A stretch of 64,000 nucleotides of DNA from Lachnospiraceae bacterium MC2017 (lineage in GTDB: Bacteria > Bacillota > Clostridia > Lachnospirales > Lachnospiraceae): the NCBI GenBank assembly GCA_000701625.1, contig JNJK01000010.1:91051-155050 (forward strand), read 5' to 3'. Under the pieces are notes generated by a model. That model was not told the origin of the DNA. It saw only the letters and a program-made list of their open reading frames with translations, and did no database searches. This document shows, in pieces, positions 1-8,697 of the stretch. The position numbers and the translations under genes were made by a program. Each line of letters begins with the position of its first letter. Positions within the stretch are counted from its first letter, which is position 1.

Positions 1-3000
1 TCGTATTGAATGTGAGTGTCGGGCTCTCCTCTGTCTGGCTCTCGATTATCTCGCCATAAGGAACGAGTCCAAGCTTGATAAGTGCCTGGAATCCGTTACA
101 GATACCGAGTGCAAGTCCATCTCTCTTATGCAAAAGATCCATAACAGCTTCCTTGATCTTTTCATTTCGGAATGCTGTTGCAAAGAACTTTGCACTTCCG
201 TCTGGTTCATCACCTGCAGAGAATCCGCCGGGGAACATAATGATCTGTGCATCACGTATTGCTTTTTCAAATGCATTTACAGAATCAAGGATCGCATTTT
301 CATCAAGGTTAGAGAATACACGAACTTCCGTTTCTGCTCCCGCTCTCTCAAAGGCACGTGCACTGTCGTATTCGCAGTTTGTACCGGGGAATACCGGAAT
401 AAATACCTTAGGACGTGCAACCTTATTCTTGCAGACATATACCTTCTTTTCATGATAAAGAGGAGATTCTACATGCTCTCCACCCTTATATGCCTTTGTC
501 GGAAATACCTTTTCAAGAGTATCGTTATATGCCTTGAGCGCTTCCTCCATGGTAACTGTCATTGAACCATGAACAAACTTCTGCTCTTCTGTAACTGCAC
601 CTACTATATCGTACGAAACTCCGATTTTATCAAGAGCTTTTAGATCACTTACTTCTGCAACGATATTTCCTGTTTCTGAAAGGAACATCTGCTCCGGAAG
701 CCAGTTATCATTTATCTTTACACCAAAACCGTTTCCGAAAGCCATTTTGGATACGGCAGGTGCAATACCCTTTTCATCAAGAGCATACGCAGCCTTGATA
801 AGACCTTCCTGCACAGCCTTATGGATACCATGATAAAGATCCATTGTCTTCTCATAATCCGGCAGATCGAACTTATCAAGCGGGATCGTAAACTTAACGA
901 TAGTGTCTCCGGCCTTCTTAAATTCCGGAGTTACCACGTCCTTAAGTTTTGCAGTATCTACCGCAAAGCTCACAAGTGTAGGAGGCACATTGATCTTTTC
1001 AAAGGTTCCTGACATGGAATCCTTACCACCGATACTCGGAAGTCCAAACTTCATCTGTGCATCAAATGCACCGAGAAGAGCAGTGAGAGGTGCGCTCCAG
1101 CGCTTTTTATCCGCTGTCATTCTCTTAAAGTATTCCTGGAAAGTGAAACGGATCTTATCCATGTCACCGCCGCTGGCTACGATCTTTGCGATAGAACCTG
1201 TAACGGCATATACAGCTCCATGGAACGGACTCCAGGATGAAAGATACGGATCATAGTCATAGCTCATCATTGTAACCGTATCAGATGTACCATTAAGTAC
1301 AGGAAGCTTTGCTACCATTGTCTGGATAGGTGTAGTCTGATTTTTTCCGCCGTAAGGCATCTCTACAGTGCCTGCACCTATACTTGCGTCAAATCTCTCC
1401 ACAAGCCCCTTCTGTGAACACTCATTAAGATCTGCAAGAGTCTTTAACCACTCTTTCTTCTCATCCTTTACATCTACCATCTCTCCGAAGTAATTCTTCT
1501 TTTCAGAGGGCATCTGTACCTGCACCCTGGTTTCCTGATGAGCACCATTTGTGTTAAGGAAAGCACGGCTTATATCAACGATCGACTTTCCCCTCCACTT
1601 GAGCACCAGACGAGGCTCTTTTGTCACTACAGCAACGCGTGTTGCCTCCAGATTTTCTTCTGCAGCATATTTTAAGAACTGCTCTGCGTCGGATTCGCGA
1701 ACAACTACAGCCATACGCTCCTGAGACTCGGAGATTGCAAGCTCAGTACCGTCAAGACCAGCATACTTCTTCGGTACTTTATCAAGATCTACTTCAAGAC
1801 CATCTGCAAGCTCACCGATAGCAACAGAAACTCCACCGGCACCAAAGTCATTGCAAACCTTGATAAGAAGTGAAACTTCAGGTCTTCTGAAAAGTCTCTG
1901 GAGTTTTCTTTCTGTAGGAGCATTTCCCTTCTGAACCTCTGCTCCGCAGGTGTCGATAGATTCTGTGGTGTGAACCTTTGAAGAACCAGTTGCTCCACCG
2001 ATTCCGTCACGTCCTGTACGGCCTCCGAGAAGGATGATGACATCTCCGGGATCTGCTGTCTCACGGATGACATTTTTCTGAGGTGCTGCAGCCATTACCG
2101 CACCGATTTCCATTCTTTTTGCTACATAATCCGGATGATAGATCTCGCGAACAAGACCTGTTGCAAGACCAATCTGATTTCCGTATGAAGAATATCCGTG
2201 TGCTGCCTCACGTACCAGTTTCTTCTGCGGAAGCTTTCCGTGAATTGTTTCTGAAACCGGAACAGTAGGATCAGCAGCACCGGTCACACGCATAGCCTGA
2301 TATACATATGCACGACCTGAAAGAGGATCACGGATAGCACCACCAAGACAGGTCGCAGCTCCACCGAAAGGCTCGATTTCTGTTGGATGGTTATGTGTCT
2401 CATTCTTAAACATCACGAGCCAGTTTTCTGTGCTCTTCTTTCCTTTTTCGTCAGTTATCTCAACGGGAACTACTATAGAACAAGCGTTGATCTCGTCTGA
2501 TTTTTCGAGGTCTTCAAGCTTTCCTGCCTTTTTCAGTGCTCTCGCACCCATGGTAGCTATATCCATGAGGCAGACAAACTTATCTCCGTCGTTCTCTTTC
2601 AGACGTTTTGCGCCATAAACACTCTTTCTGTTTTTAAGATAAGATTTCCATGCATTTTCGATGGGTTTCTTATAGAAACCGTCGTCAAATTCCACATCAG
2701 TGAGTTCTGTCTGGAATGTTGTATGACGGCAGTGGTCAGACCAGTAGGTATCGAGTACGCGTACCTCTGTTACGGAAGGATCTCTCTTTTCTTCCTTTTT
2801 GAAATAATTCTGGATATGCTTAAAATCCTTATAAGTCATTGCAAGACCAAGAGAACCGTAAAGCTTCTTAAGGTCTGCATCTTTCATTTCGATAAATCCG
2901 TCGAATACTTTTATATCTTCAGGCTCATCATACTTTGTAACAAGTGTCTTCGGCTTATCAAGACCGATAATTCGTGAGTCTACCGGATTCACTACATAAT

Positions 3001-3403
3001 CCTTGATAGTCTGTACTTCACTCTCTGTGAGATCTCCTGTCAGGCAATAAACCTCAGCTGTACGGATTATCGGATCTTCGCTTCCTTTAAGAAAACGGAT
3101 ACACTGAACTGCGGAATCAGCTCTCTGATCAAACTGTCCCGGTAAAAACTCAACTGAAAAAACAGTATCTTTATCATTGCGTGGAAAATCTTCTTCGTAA
3201 AGATTATCGACCGGAGGCTCAGAGAAGACACTTTGCTTAGCTTTTTCAAAAATGTCCCTGCCTGTGTTCTCCACGTCGTAACGAATAAGATGACGAACTG
3301 TGACATCTTTGTCGATGCCAATGTAATTCCGGATCTCATCCGTGAGCTCTTTTGCGCGTACTGCAAAGGGCTGCTTCTTTTCCACATAGATACGTCTGAC
3401 CAT
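1..3403 (-). CDS. purL: Phosphoribosylformylglycinamidine synthase, large single-chain form (3' end outside window)
   Basis: Fourth step of de novo purine synthesis: converts FGAR, glutamine and ATP to FGAM in the cytoplasm. About 1134 codons are visible, and the C-terminal end runs off the left edge (the full family length is roughly 1250). I read the ATP/substrate motif HNHPTEIEPFGG, the glycine-rich GGRTGRDGIGG and SIGGKDSMSG segments, and a C-terminal class I glutamine amidotransferase domain with GTNCEYDSARAFERAGAE, FPGGFSAGDE and the nucleophile Cys in GICNGFQAL. It is therefore the fused synthetase-amidotransferase type, not the PurL/PurQ/PurS complex of Bacillus. The start ATG at 3403 has an AGAGGAG Shine-Dalgarno about 9 nt upstream. 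It is transcribed from its own promoter, about 18 kb from the purEMND genes. Confidence 0.95.
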   Translation of the reverse strand, partial: MVRRIYVEKKQPFAVRAKELTDEIRNYIGIDKDVTVRHLIRYDVENTGRDIFEKAKQSVFSEPPVDNLYEEDFPRNDKDTVFSVEFLPGQFDQRADSAVQCIRFLKGSEDPIIRTAEVYCLTGDLTESEVQTIKDYVVNPVDSRIIGLDKPKTLVTKYDEPEDIKVFDGFIEMKDADLKKLYGSLGLAMTYKDFKHIQNYFKKEEKRDPSVTEVRVLDTYWSDHCRHTTFQTELTDVEFDDGFYKKPIENAWKSYLKNRKSVYGAKRLKENDGDKFVCLMDIATMGARALKKAGKLEDLEKSDEINACSIVVPVEITDEKGKKSTENWLVMFKNETHNHPTEIEPFGGAATCLGGAIRDPLSGRAYVYQAMRVTGAADPTVPVSETIHGKLPQKKLVREAAHGYSSYGNQIGLATGLVREIYHPDYVAKRMEIGAVMAAAPQKNVIRETADPGDVIILLGGRTGRDGIGGATGSSKVHTTESIDTCGAEVQKGNAPTERKLQRLFRRPEVSLLIKVCNDFGAGGVSVAIGELADGLEVDLDKVPKKYAGLDGTELAISESQERMAVVVRESDAEQFLKYAAEENLEATRVAVVTKEPRLVLKWRGKSIVDISRAFLNTNGAHQETRVQVQMPSEKKNYFGEMVDVKDEKKEWLKTLADLNECSQKGLVERFDASIGAGTVEMPYGGKNQTTPIQTMVAKLPVLNGTSDTVTMMSYDYDPYLSSWSPFHGAVYAVTGSIAKIVASGGDMDKIRFTFQEYFKRMTADKKRWSAPLTALLGAFDAQMKFGLPSIGGKDSMSGTFEKINVPPTLVSFAVDTAKLKDVVTPEFKKAGDTIVKFTIPLDKFDLPDYEKTMDLYHGIHKAVQEGLIKAAYALDEKGIAPAVSKMAFGNGFGVKINDNWLPEQMFLSETGNIVAEVSDLKALDKIGVSYDIVGAVTEEQKFVHGSMTVTMEEALKAYNDTLEKVFPTKAYKGGEHVESPLYHEKKVYVCKNKVARPKVFIPVFPGTNCEYDSARAFERAGAETEVRVFSNLDENAILDSVNAFEKAIRDAQIIMFPGGFSAGDEPDGSAKFFATAFRNEKIKEAVMDLLHKRDGLALGICNGFQALIKLGLVPYGEIIESQTEESPTLTFNT

Positions 3404-3426
3404 TACACACACTCCTCTTGAAACCA

Positions 3427-3473
3427 GTCCGGTTTTCCCGGACATTTATAAAATATCTTGCTGCCGGGTTCAA
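3427..3473 (-). promoter_or_regulatory. purL promoter with inverted repeat at the start site
   Basis: On the minus strand a -35 TTGAAC (3473-3468), a 17-bp spacer and a -10 TATAAA (3450-3445) lie upstream of purL. Directly downstream, GTCCGG (3443-3438) and CCGGAC (3432-3427) form a 6-bp inverted repeat with a 5-nt loop that overlaps the predicted start site near 3438. It could be an operator or a 5'-end hairpin. I did not recognise a purine, PRPP or ZTP riboswitch core in the short leader. Confidence 0.6.
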
Positions 3474-3547
3474 AATAACTTTTGCCCCAGCTTATGACAC
3501 GAATTGCTTTGCTTCCAATGAATGAAGCTCACACAATTCTATTTCAA

Positions 3548-3569
3548 GGCGACCGGAAATCCGGCCGCC
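3548..3569 (-). terminator. GC-rich hairpin between the DUF gene and purL
   Basis: GGCGGCCGG and CCGGTCGCC (read on the minus strand) pair over 9 bp, with one G-T pair and an ATTT loop. It sits about 45 nt past the stop codon of the 3615-4070 gene, so it probably ends that transcript. No clear T-run follows, so the terminator call is tentative. Confidence 0.45.
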
Positions 3570-3614
3570 GCGAAACCGTTGCTGCCAACCTTTGGCTTTT
3601 TCATACCAAAGATC

Positions 3615-4070
3615 TCACTGATTCATTTGATAGAAATCCATCATATCCCTTAATTTAGTGAGAACTCTCAGAAATATCTCTTCCTGAACACCCTCACCCC
3701 ATCGGGATCCATTGTGCATCCCTTCCAGGACGTAACGCGAAATAAATCCGCGAAGCACATTCACATCTCTGACAGTAGCACGTTCGATGAACTTACGCTC
3801 ATCATCATGTGTTCTTATCCTGTTGCGCGAATACGCATACGGATAATTCCTGTCCATTAGTTTCGTTTGAGATGCTTTTTTAACAAAATCAAGTAAAGTC
3901 GAATCAAATACAGGAAATTTCAGTTTTGATTCGCCCTGTTTTCCATCATATGCATGTGATACATCGCTGCCCCTTTTCCCTGTAAAATACGGGATATACA
4001 CAGACAATTGTCTCACATCTGACCCATAGGTCCTTATAAATTCAGCTGCAACTGCATTTTCTGATTCCAA
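3615..4070 (-). CDS. Hypothetical protein, possibly DUF6508-like
   Basis: A 151-residue soluble protein with no signal peptide or membrane segment. Visible features are IPYF near residue 27, LKFPVFDSTLLDFVKKA in the middle, and a C-terminal helical part with RGFISRYVLEG and EEIFLRVLTKLRDMM. This spacing (IPYF, FPxFD..LLDFV, RxxFI.R...G, W..G...IFL..L..L) resembles what I remember of the small DUF6508 family, which is of unknown function, but I could not verify it by search. It lies 32 nt downstream of the cyclic-nucleotide-binding-fold gene on the same strand, so the two are probably co-transcribed. Function unknown. Confidence 0.6.
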   Translation of the reverse strand: MESENAVAAEFIRTYGSDVRQLSVYIPYFTGKRGSDVSHAYDGKQGESKLKFPVFDSTLLDFVKKASQTKLMDRNYPYAYSRNRIRTHDDERKFIERATVRDVNVLRGFISRYVLEGMHNGSRWGEGVQEEIFLRVLTKLRDMMDFYQMNQ

Positions 4071-4102
4071 AAGAAATGCTCCTTTCCGGATATGGTAGCA
4101 AA

Positions 4103-6211
4103 TTACCGAAGTAAGTAGTTCATTTCATCGATCATTTCTCTCGGTACTTCCTTTCCGAGATTCTCGACCTTCTTAATGGTAGCCTGAACCAGTCTGGCCT
4201 TACCTGACTGCTTCACCTTCCATTTATCTATTATTTCCGCATATTGTGGATTTTCATGCATCTTATCCCTAAGTGCTTTAGGGAACGGACAATAACGGAA
4301 TACTATTCCACGGGCGGTCTTATTCATTCTGGCCGACCCGGTAGCCTCATTCCTGATGTATGCAGTGTAATCCTGTACAAATACGCCGCGATAATTATTT
4401 CTGGCTTTCTGCAAAGCAGTCTTGATCTTTTCACGTGTTTCCGGTGAAAGCTCATGATTCTTTTTATAGAACTGCAGATAATCACAATATTCACTTGTAA
4501 GTGACGGATCAGTCACATCATTCCAGTGTACGCCCTGCACTCTGCGGCACATTTCCCAACGGTACTCTCCGCAAAGCTTGACCAGAGCTTCATCGAGATC
4601 TTCTGTATAGAAGATCGGCATGAGCATTCTGGCCGGTGTATCACGCTTCTTTCCGTCGATTTCCTGCCACATCAGGGTTCTGGAACCCATATTTGGCATC
4701 AAAATTATATTCGGCAGGACCTCAACACTCTTAACAAACTGATTTACATCAAGTTCAGCATAAGTCTGATATGTTTCACGATAGAAAAGTGAAAAATCAA
4801 TTTCACGGATCTTATCTATCGCCTGCATTAACTTGTCCTTTGTGAGCATCGTCTGATCAAGAGGACGTATGATCTCCTCGGAATTAAACTGAGGGATAAA
4901 GGTAGTGATACGTCCGTATGTCACTCTGTTACCCATGGTAAACAGATTATCTATCTCAAACTTTACACGTTCCCTACGATCATTTGTAAGTTCTGCTGCC
5001 TGAGCCTTTGTTATATTTCCGCTCTGAACCTGTTCACGGAGATATTCCGGATAATCGGCATCAAATTCATTCTTTGAAGGATTCTCTGCCATTTCAAATA
5101 TCCTGCGCAGCCACTCCGGTACTGTGAATACATGCTTATTTGGATCAGGTCTCCATTTGAGCATCAGCTGATACAGCTTCTTTGTATCTTCCTTGCCCAC
5201 AAGACGCTCATCAATAAAGCCAAACATCAGGAACATCCTGACTTCAGCAGGAGGTGTGGCATCTTCCAACGTCTTCAGAAATACATCAGTGTAAACAGAA
5301 TAGAAGATCCTGGACATCTCTTTTCTAAGCCTACGCATCTCATCGCTGGAATCATTTTTATCAGGTGCTGCCAAAAACTGATCTACGAGCTGATGCATCA
5401 TCTTTGCAGTATCAGAATTTGCACCGGCATATCCCAAAATGATATCCATTGCTCCGGTGATTTCTTTATCTCCCGCTTCGTCGCCGCCTGATGATGAAGC
5501 CTCATCCGAACGAGCCTTAAGGAAACGAAAATCTAATTCAAAATCACCAACAACTTCTTCCAGACGTTCACGGTACTCAACGAGCTCCATTATCTGTTCT
5601 GAAACAGTTGTGTCAAATTCAGACATTCGCATTACTGTTCCGATACAGAGATTAGGGGACAGCGCATAAAATCCTTTTCTAACAAGGGCATCATTTTCCA
5701 TAAGGCTGTTAAGATAAGTCAACCTCCAGCCTTCAAGCCCCTCCTCTTCCGGCGGTGCCTCAAGATCTCTGATCTCAGGGTATTCCTTCACTTCCTGGCC
5801 GTTCTCCACAGCATAGGTCGGATAGTTATCGAAATCACTCTTTATGGAATGATATCTGGATTCTACTTCTGTATGCAGTTTTTCATACCATGAATACAGA
5901 TCAAGCGCCGTCTTTACAGAACTGGACGCAAGAACCGGAGAGATCTTTCCCTGCATCTGAACAACCTTTGCTATGTCCTCTGCTGAACTATACTCATGCG
6001 TATAAACCGTGACATCATCTATGGCCTCATAGTCATACGCATACGCTTCTTCCGGAGTTTCAAAACAACCGATAAGTGCACCTGTCTTAAGGATCATACT
6101 TCCATAAGCATTTGAAACTCTGACCTGCCCCTTCAGCAGGATTTCGACTTCTTCTACACGTTCCCCAACTGTGTGAAGCATGTCTTCAGCTTTGATTTCC
6201 TTCATACCCAT
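4103..6211 (-). CDS. Large protein with N-terminal cyclic-nucleotide-binding-like fold
   Basis: A 702-residue soluble protein. Residues about 10-85 read like a Crp/cNMP-binding jelly roll: a GQVRVSNAYGSMILKTG strand-turn-strand, the ALIGCFETPEEAYAYDYEAI segment in place of the usual phosphate cassette, then DDVTVYTHEY, followed by a helix. The canonical Arg-containing phosphate cassette (FGExxL..xxRxA) is not obvious, so ligand binding is uncertain. No HTH follows, and the remaining 600 residues are mainly helical with no domain I recognise. There is a low-complexity acidic/serine patch (ASSSGGDEAGDKE) near residue 245. The ATG at 6211 has a GAGG Shine-Dalgarno 8 nt upstream. It starts 43 nt after nhaC and is probably co-transcribed with it. 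Such orphan cNMP-fold proteins may sense redox state or ions, but that is only inference. Confidence 0.6.
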   Translation of the reverse strand: MGMKEIKAEDMLHTVGERVEEVEILLKGQVRVSNAYGSMILKTGALIGCFETPEEAYAYDYEAIDDVTVYTHEYSSAEDIAKVVQMQGKISPVLASSSVKTALDLYSWYEKLHTEVESRYHSIKSDFDNYPTYAVENGQEVKEYPEIRDLEAPPEEEGLEGWRLTYLNSLMENDALVRKGFYALSPNLCIGTVMRMSEFDTTVSEQIMELVEYRERLEEVVGDFELDFRFLKARSDEASSSGGDEAGDKEITGAMDIILGYAGANSDTAKMMHQLVDQFLAAPDKNDSSDEMRRLRKEMSRIFYSVYTDVFLKTLEDATPPAEVRMFLMFGFIDERLVGKEDTKKLYQLMLKWRPDPNKHVFTVPEWLRRIFEMAENPSKNEFDADYPEYLREQVQSGNITKAQAAELTNDRRERVKFEIDNLFTMGNRVTYGRITTFIPQFNSEEIIRPLDQTMLTKDKLMQAIDKIREIDFSLFYRETYQTYAELDVNQFVKSVEVLPNIILMPNMGSRTLMWQEIDGKKRDTPARMLMPIFYTEDLDEALVKLCGEYRWEMCRRVQGVHWNDVTDPSLTSEYCDYLQFYKKNHELSPETREKIKTALQKARNNYRGVFVQDYTAYIRNEATGSARMNKTARGIVFRYCPFPKALRDKMHENPQYAEIIDKWKVKQSGKARLVQATIKKVENLGKEVPREMIDEMNYLLR

Positions 6212-6254
6212 AAGCTTAACCTCTTTTCTAAATAGAAATACTCCCCTTTACATG

Positions 6255-7760
6255 TTAATCTGCTGTCTTTGCTTTTAATACATGCAGAACAACAAGCATC
6301 ACTACAGCTCCCGCACCGAGTGACAACCATGCATTCTGTGTAAATCCTGCAATTAGATATCCAACTACGCAACTGCTAACAACAACTGCCGCATACTGAA
6401 GCTGAGTCGCTACGTGATTCATGTGATAGCACTGCGCTCCTGCACTGGACATGATCGTCGTATCTGAGATCGGTGAAACATGATCTCCTGCAACCGCACC
6501 TGCAAGAACCGCTGATACAGAAATGATCATCATCTGCAGATTTTCCGGTCCCTGGAAGATGCTTGTCACGATCGGAACAAGGATTGCAAATGTTCCCCAG
6601 CTGGTTCCTGTTGAAAATGCAATAAAGATAGCGATAAAGAACATGATCACAGGAACGAACGCTGTTCCAAATGAACCTTCTCCAACAAATCCGCTTACAA
6701 AGCTCTGAATCTCAAGAGCACTTGTCATTCCCTTTAATGTCCACGCGAATACAAGGATGGTCACAGCCGGTATCATGAGCTGGAATCCGCTTACAAAACT
6801 GTCCATATACTCCTTAAAGGTTACAACCTTTCTCGGCAGATAAAGAACAAGCATGAACATAAGCGTAATAAATGTTGCAAAAATAAGTGAGATCTCAGAA
6901 TCACAGTTTGCAAAGGCATCCTGAACATTCACTCCGCCATTCTGGAAGCCTGTATAGATCATCGCTCCGACAGCTGCAAGTATCAGTACAAGTGTAGGAA
7001 GAACCAGATCGATAACCTTTCCGTTTTCATTTTCCTGAACTTCACTACTATTCTGGAATTCACCTGCGTGGCTGGTGAAAAGATCACCCTTTGCCGCATT
7101 CACCTCATGAGTCTTCATCTGACCAAAATCAAGAGCAGTGGTGCCGATAAAGATAACCATAAACAGTGTAAGTATCGCATAAAGATTAAACGGTATCGTA
7201 CTGATAAAAAGCTGAAGACCGTTTATGCCTGCTTCTTCCGGCACATATGAGTTTACTGCCGCTGCCCAACTGGAAATAGGAGCAATGATACATACCGGCG
7301 CAGCCGTTGCATCTATGATATATGCGAGCTTTGCTCTGGAAACCTTATATCTGTCAGTCACCGGTCTCATAACACTTCCGACTGTAAGACAGTTAAAATA
7401 ATCATCTACAAAAATGATCATTCCAAGCGCTGTCGTAGAAAGAAGTGCTGCTCTCTTTGACTTTATCTTTTTCGAAGCCCATCTGCCGTATGCAGCAGAT
7501 CCACCCGATTTCTGCATCAGGATGACGATCATACCAAGCATTACAAGGAATATCAGGATATTCAGATCTATATTTTCTGTCATCACAGTAAATATAGACT
7601 GAAAAGAGATCCACGGCGAGAACTGACCATAGAGAAGTGCTCCAGTCAGGATTCCGATGAAAAGCGAGCTATAAACCTCCTTTGTGATAAAAGCGAGAAG
7701 AATAGCGATCACAGGCGGTAAGAGAGACCATGCTGTACCGATAAAAACAGAGTTTTCCAT
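6255..7760 (-). CDS. nhaC: Na+/H+ antiporter, NhaC family
   Basis: A 501-residue polytopic inner-membrane protein with about 11-12 hydrophobic segments, matching the NhaC family (Na+/H+ or exchange antiporters). Typical motifs are the N-terminal AWSLLPPVIAILLAFITKEVY, the conserved DDYFNCLTVGSVMRPVTDRY with acidic residues in a membrane segment, the FSTGTSWGTFAILVPI helix, and the GDHVSPISDTTIMSSAGA block. It probably exchanges protons for Na+ or an organic ion; the exact substrate cannot be read from the sequence. The gene has its own promoter, divergent from the PilZ gene, and leads into the cNMP-fold gene 43 nt downstream. Confidence 0.88.
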   Translation of the reverse strand: MENSVFIGTAWSLLPPVIAILLAFITKEVYSSLFIGILTGALLYGQFSPWISFQSIFTVMTENIDLNILIFLVMLGMIVILMQKSGGSAAYGRWASKKIKSKRAALLSTTALGMIIFVDDYFNCLTVGSVMRPVTDRYKVSRAKLAYIIDATAAPVCIIAPISSWAAAVNSYVPEEAGINGLQLFISTIPFNLYAILTLFMVIFIGTTALDFGQMKTHEVNAAKGDLFTSHAGEFQNSSEVQENENGKVIDLVLPTLVLILAAVGAMIYTGFQNGGVNVQDAFANCDSEISLIFATFITLMFMLVLYLPRKVVTFKEYMDSFVSGFQLMIPAVTILVFAWTLKGMTSALEIQSFVSGFVGEGSFGTAFVPVIMFFIAIFIAFSTGTSWGTFAILVPIVTSIFQGPENLQMMIISVSAVLAGAVAGDHVSPISDTTIMSSAGAQCYHMNHVATQLQYAAVVVSSCVVGYLIAGFTQNAWLSLGAGAVVMLVVLHVLKAKTAD

Positions 7761-7777
7761 TTAGCGACTTCTTTCCT

Positions 7778-7800
7778 GAAGACTGCATTTCTGCGTCTTC
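7778..7800 (-). promoter_or_regulatory. Leader hairpin just upstream of the nhaC ribosome binding site
   Basis: On the minus strand GAAGACGCA and TGCAGTCTTC pair over 9 bp with one bulged A, capped by a GAAA tetraloop. The hairpin ends a few nt before the AGGAAAGAAG Shine-Dalgarno of nhaC, so it could affect translation or mRNA stability. Confidence 0.45.
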
Positions 7801-7818
7801 AAATATTTTTTTCATACG

Positions 7819-7832
7819 TGCATAGATATGCA
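7819..7832. promoter_or_regulatory. Palindrome downstream of the nhaC promoter
   Basis: TGCATA-GA-TATGCA is a perfect 6+2+6 inverted repeat located 12-25 nt downstream of the nhaC -10 box. A repressor operator is plausible, but the regulator is unknown. Confidence 0.35.
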
Positions 7833-7843
7833 TATTATTGAAT

Positions 7844-7873
7844 ATTATAACCCGCGAGACTGCATTGTGACAA
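7844..7873 (-). promoter_or_regulatory. nhaC promoter
   Basis: -35 TTGTCA (7873-7868), 18-bp spacer, -10 TATAAT (7849-7844) on the minus strand. This gives a leader of about 75-80 nt before the nhaC ATG. Confidence 0.65.
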
Positions 7874-7906
7874 CAAAAAAACTCAATGGTTTTACCACCT
7901 GTAATC

Positions 7907-7915
7907 TGTTACAAT
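7907..7915 (+). promoter_or_regulatory. Extended -10 promoter of the PilZ gene
   Basis: TGTTACAAT is an extended -10 element (TGn + TACAAT) located 31 nt before the PilZ start codon. No good -35 is present, as is usual for extended -10 promoters. The AGGGGG Shine-Dalgarno follows at 7933-7938. Confidence 0.5.
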
Positions 7916-7945
7916 AGGTGTAGCATGATGTAAGGGGGAAACTGT

Positions 7946-8665
7946 ATGTATCTCAATGACATTACACCCGGTTCCCGTATCTCTATACGTGCCGTGGATA
8001 GAGAGCATCCGGAAAATTCAGTAGAGGTTACGACTGATGTGATCGAACAGTTAATGGATACCAGAGGTCACCATGTCGCTTTCGCTTCACCTATATATAT
8101 TGATGACAAAGTTCTGTCTACAAACGAAGGACGAAGTGTTTTTGACGTTTATTACTTTGATCCGGAGCAAAAGCGAGTATATGAATGGCGTCATACTCCG
8201 GTGCGTTACGTTCTTTGCAAAAACAGGAGATGCTACATTATTGTTTCTGATGCTGAGGGAGTACTTACAAACCGGCGCGACACTTTCCGCATCCCGCTTT
8301 CAGAACCCTGTATTATTCAGGTTGGGGAAAACAGAAAGACCTATGAAGGCTTTGTTCATGATATCTCAGCCATGGGTATTGCGGTAACTATGCCCAAAAT
8401 GGAGGAAGCCCCTCTTTTCAAAGCTTTCTCGATCGTTTTTTCCGATTCAGGAACACGATCACGCTTCCGTCTCTCCGCAACCTGCCGCCATGTCCGTGAT
8501 TACCGTGAAAACATCATCCTCTGTGGATGCGAACTTCACAAAAACAGTCCTATGCTAAGCAGTTTTGTTAATCGCAAACAGATCGATGCGATGAAAAAAC
8601 AAAGCGGTCAGGATCTCAAATATTTAAACAGCAGTAGATTTACCATAGAAAAAAGAGCTGAGTGA
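7946..8665 (+). CDS. PilZ-domain cyclic-di-GMP receptor (YcgR-like)
   Basis: A 239-residue cytoplasmic protein with a YcgR-type N-terminal domain (residues about 1-105, starting MYLNDITPGSRISI) and a C-terminal PilZ domain. The PilZ signature is intact: RRDTFR (an RxxxR-type arginine motif) near residue 111 and DISAMG (D/NxSxxG) near residue 146, both of which bind c-di-GMP in the family. Such proteins act as flagellar brakes or as regulators of surface polysaccharide; no flagellar genes are in this window, so the output is open. It is the only plus-strand gene in the first 50 kb. Its stop codon lies inside a strong bidirectional terminator. A diguanylate cyclase that could supply the ligand is encoded at 30602-31957. 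Confidence 0.85.
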   Translation: MYLNDITPGSRISIRAVDREHPENSVEVTTDVIEQLMDTRGHHVAFASPIYIDDKVLSTNEGRSVFDVYYFDPEQKRVYEWRHTPVRYVLCKNRRCYIIVSDAEGVLTNRRDTFRIPLSEPCIIQVGENRKTYEGFVHDISAMGIAVTMPKMEEAPLFKAFSIVFSDSGTRSRFRLSATCRHVRDYRENIILCGCELHKNSPMLSSFVNRKQIDAMKKQSGQDLKYLNSSRFTIEKRAE

Positions 8666-8678
8666 TCTCAGCTCTTTT
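8651..8678. terminator. Bidirectional terminator between the PilZ and cotH genes
   Basis: AAAAGAGCTGAG and CTCAGCTCTTTT form a perfect 12-bp stem with a TGAT loop between the convergent PilZ and CotH genes. A/T tails on both sides make it usable in both directions. The PilZ stop codon is the TGA in the loop. Confidence 0.85.
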
Positions 8679-8697
8679 CAAAATTTAAACAGTCTTA

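Noticed and set aside
3404..3600. Guanidine-I/ykkC or PRPP riboswitch before purL
   Set aside because: A short ACTGG...AGAGG resemblance exists, but the conserved CUAGGG-type core and stems are missing, and the promoter lies too close to purL for it.
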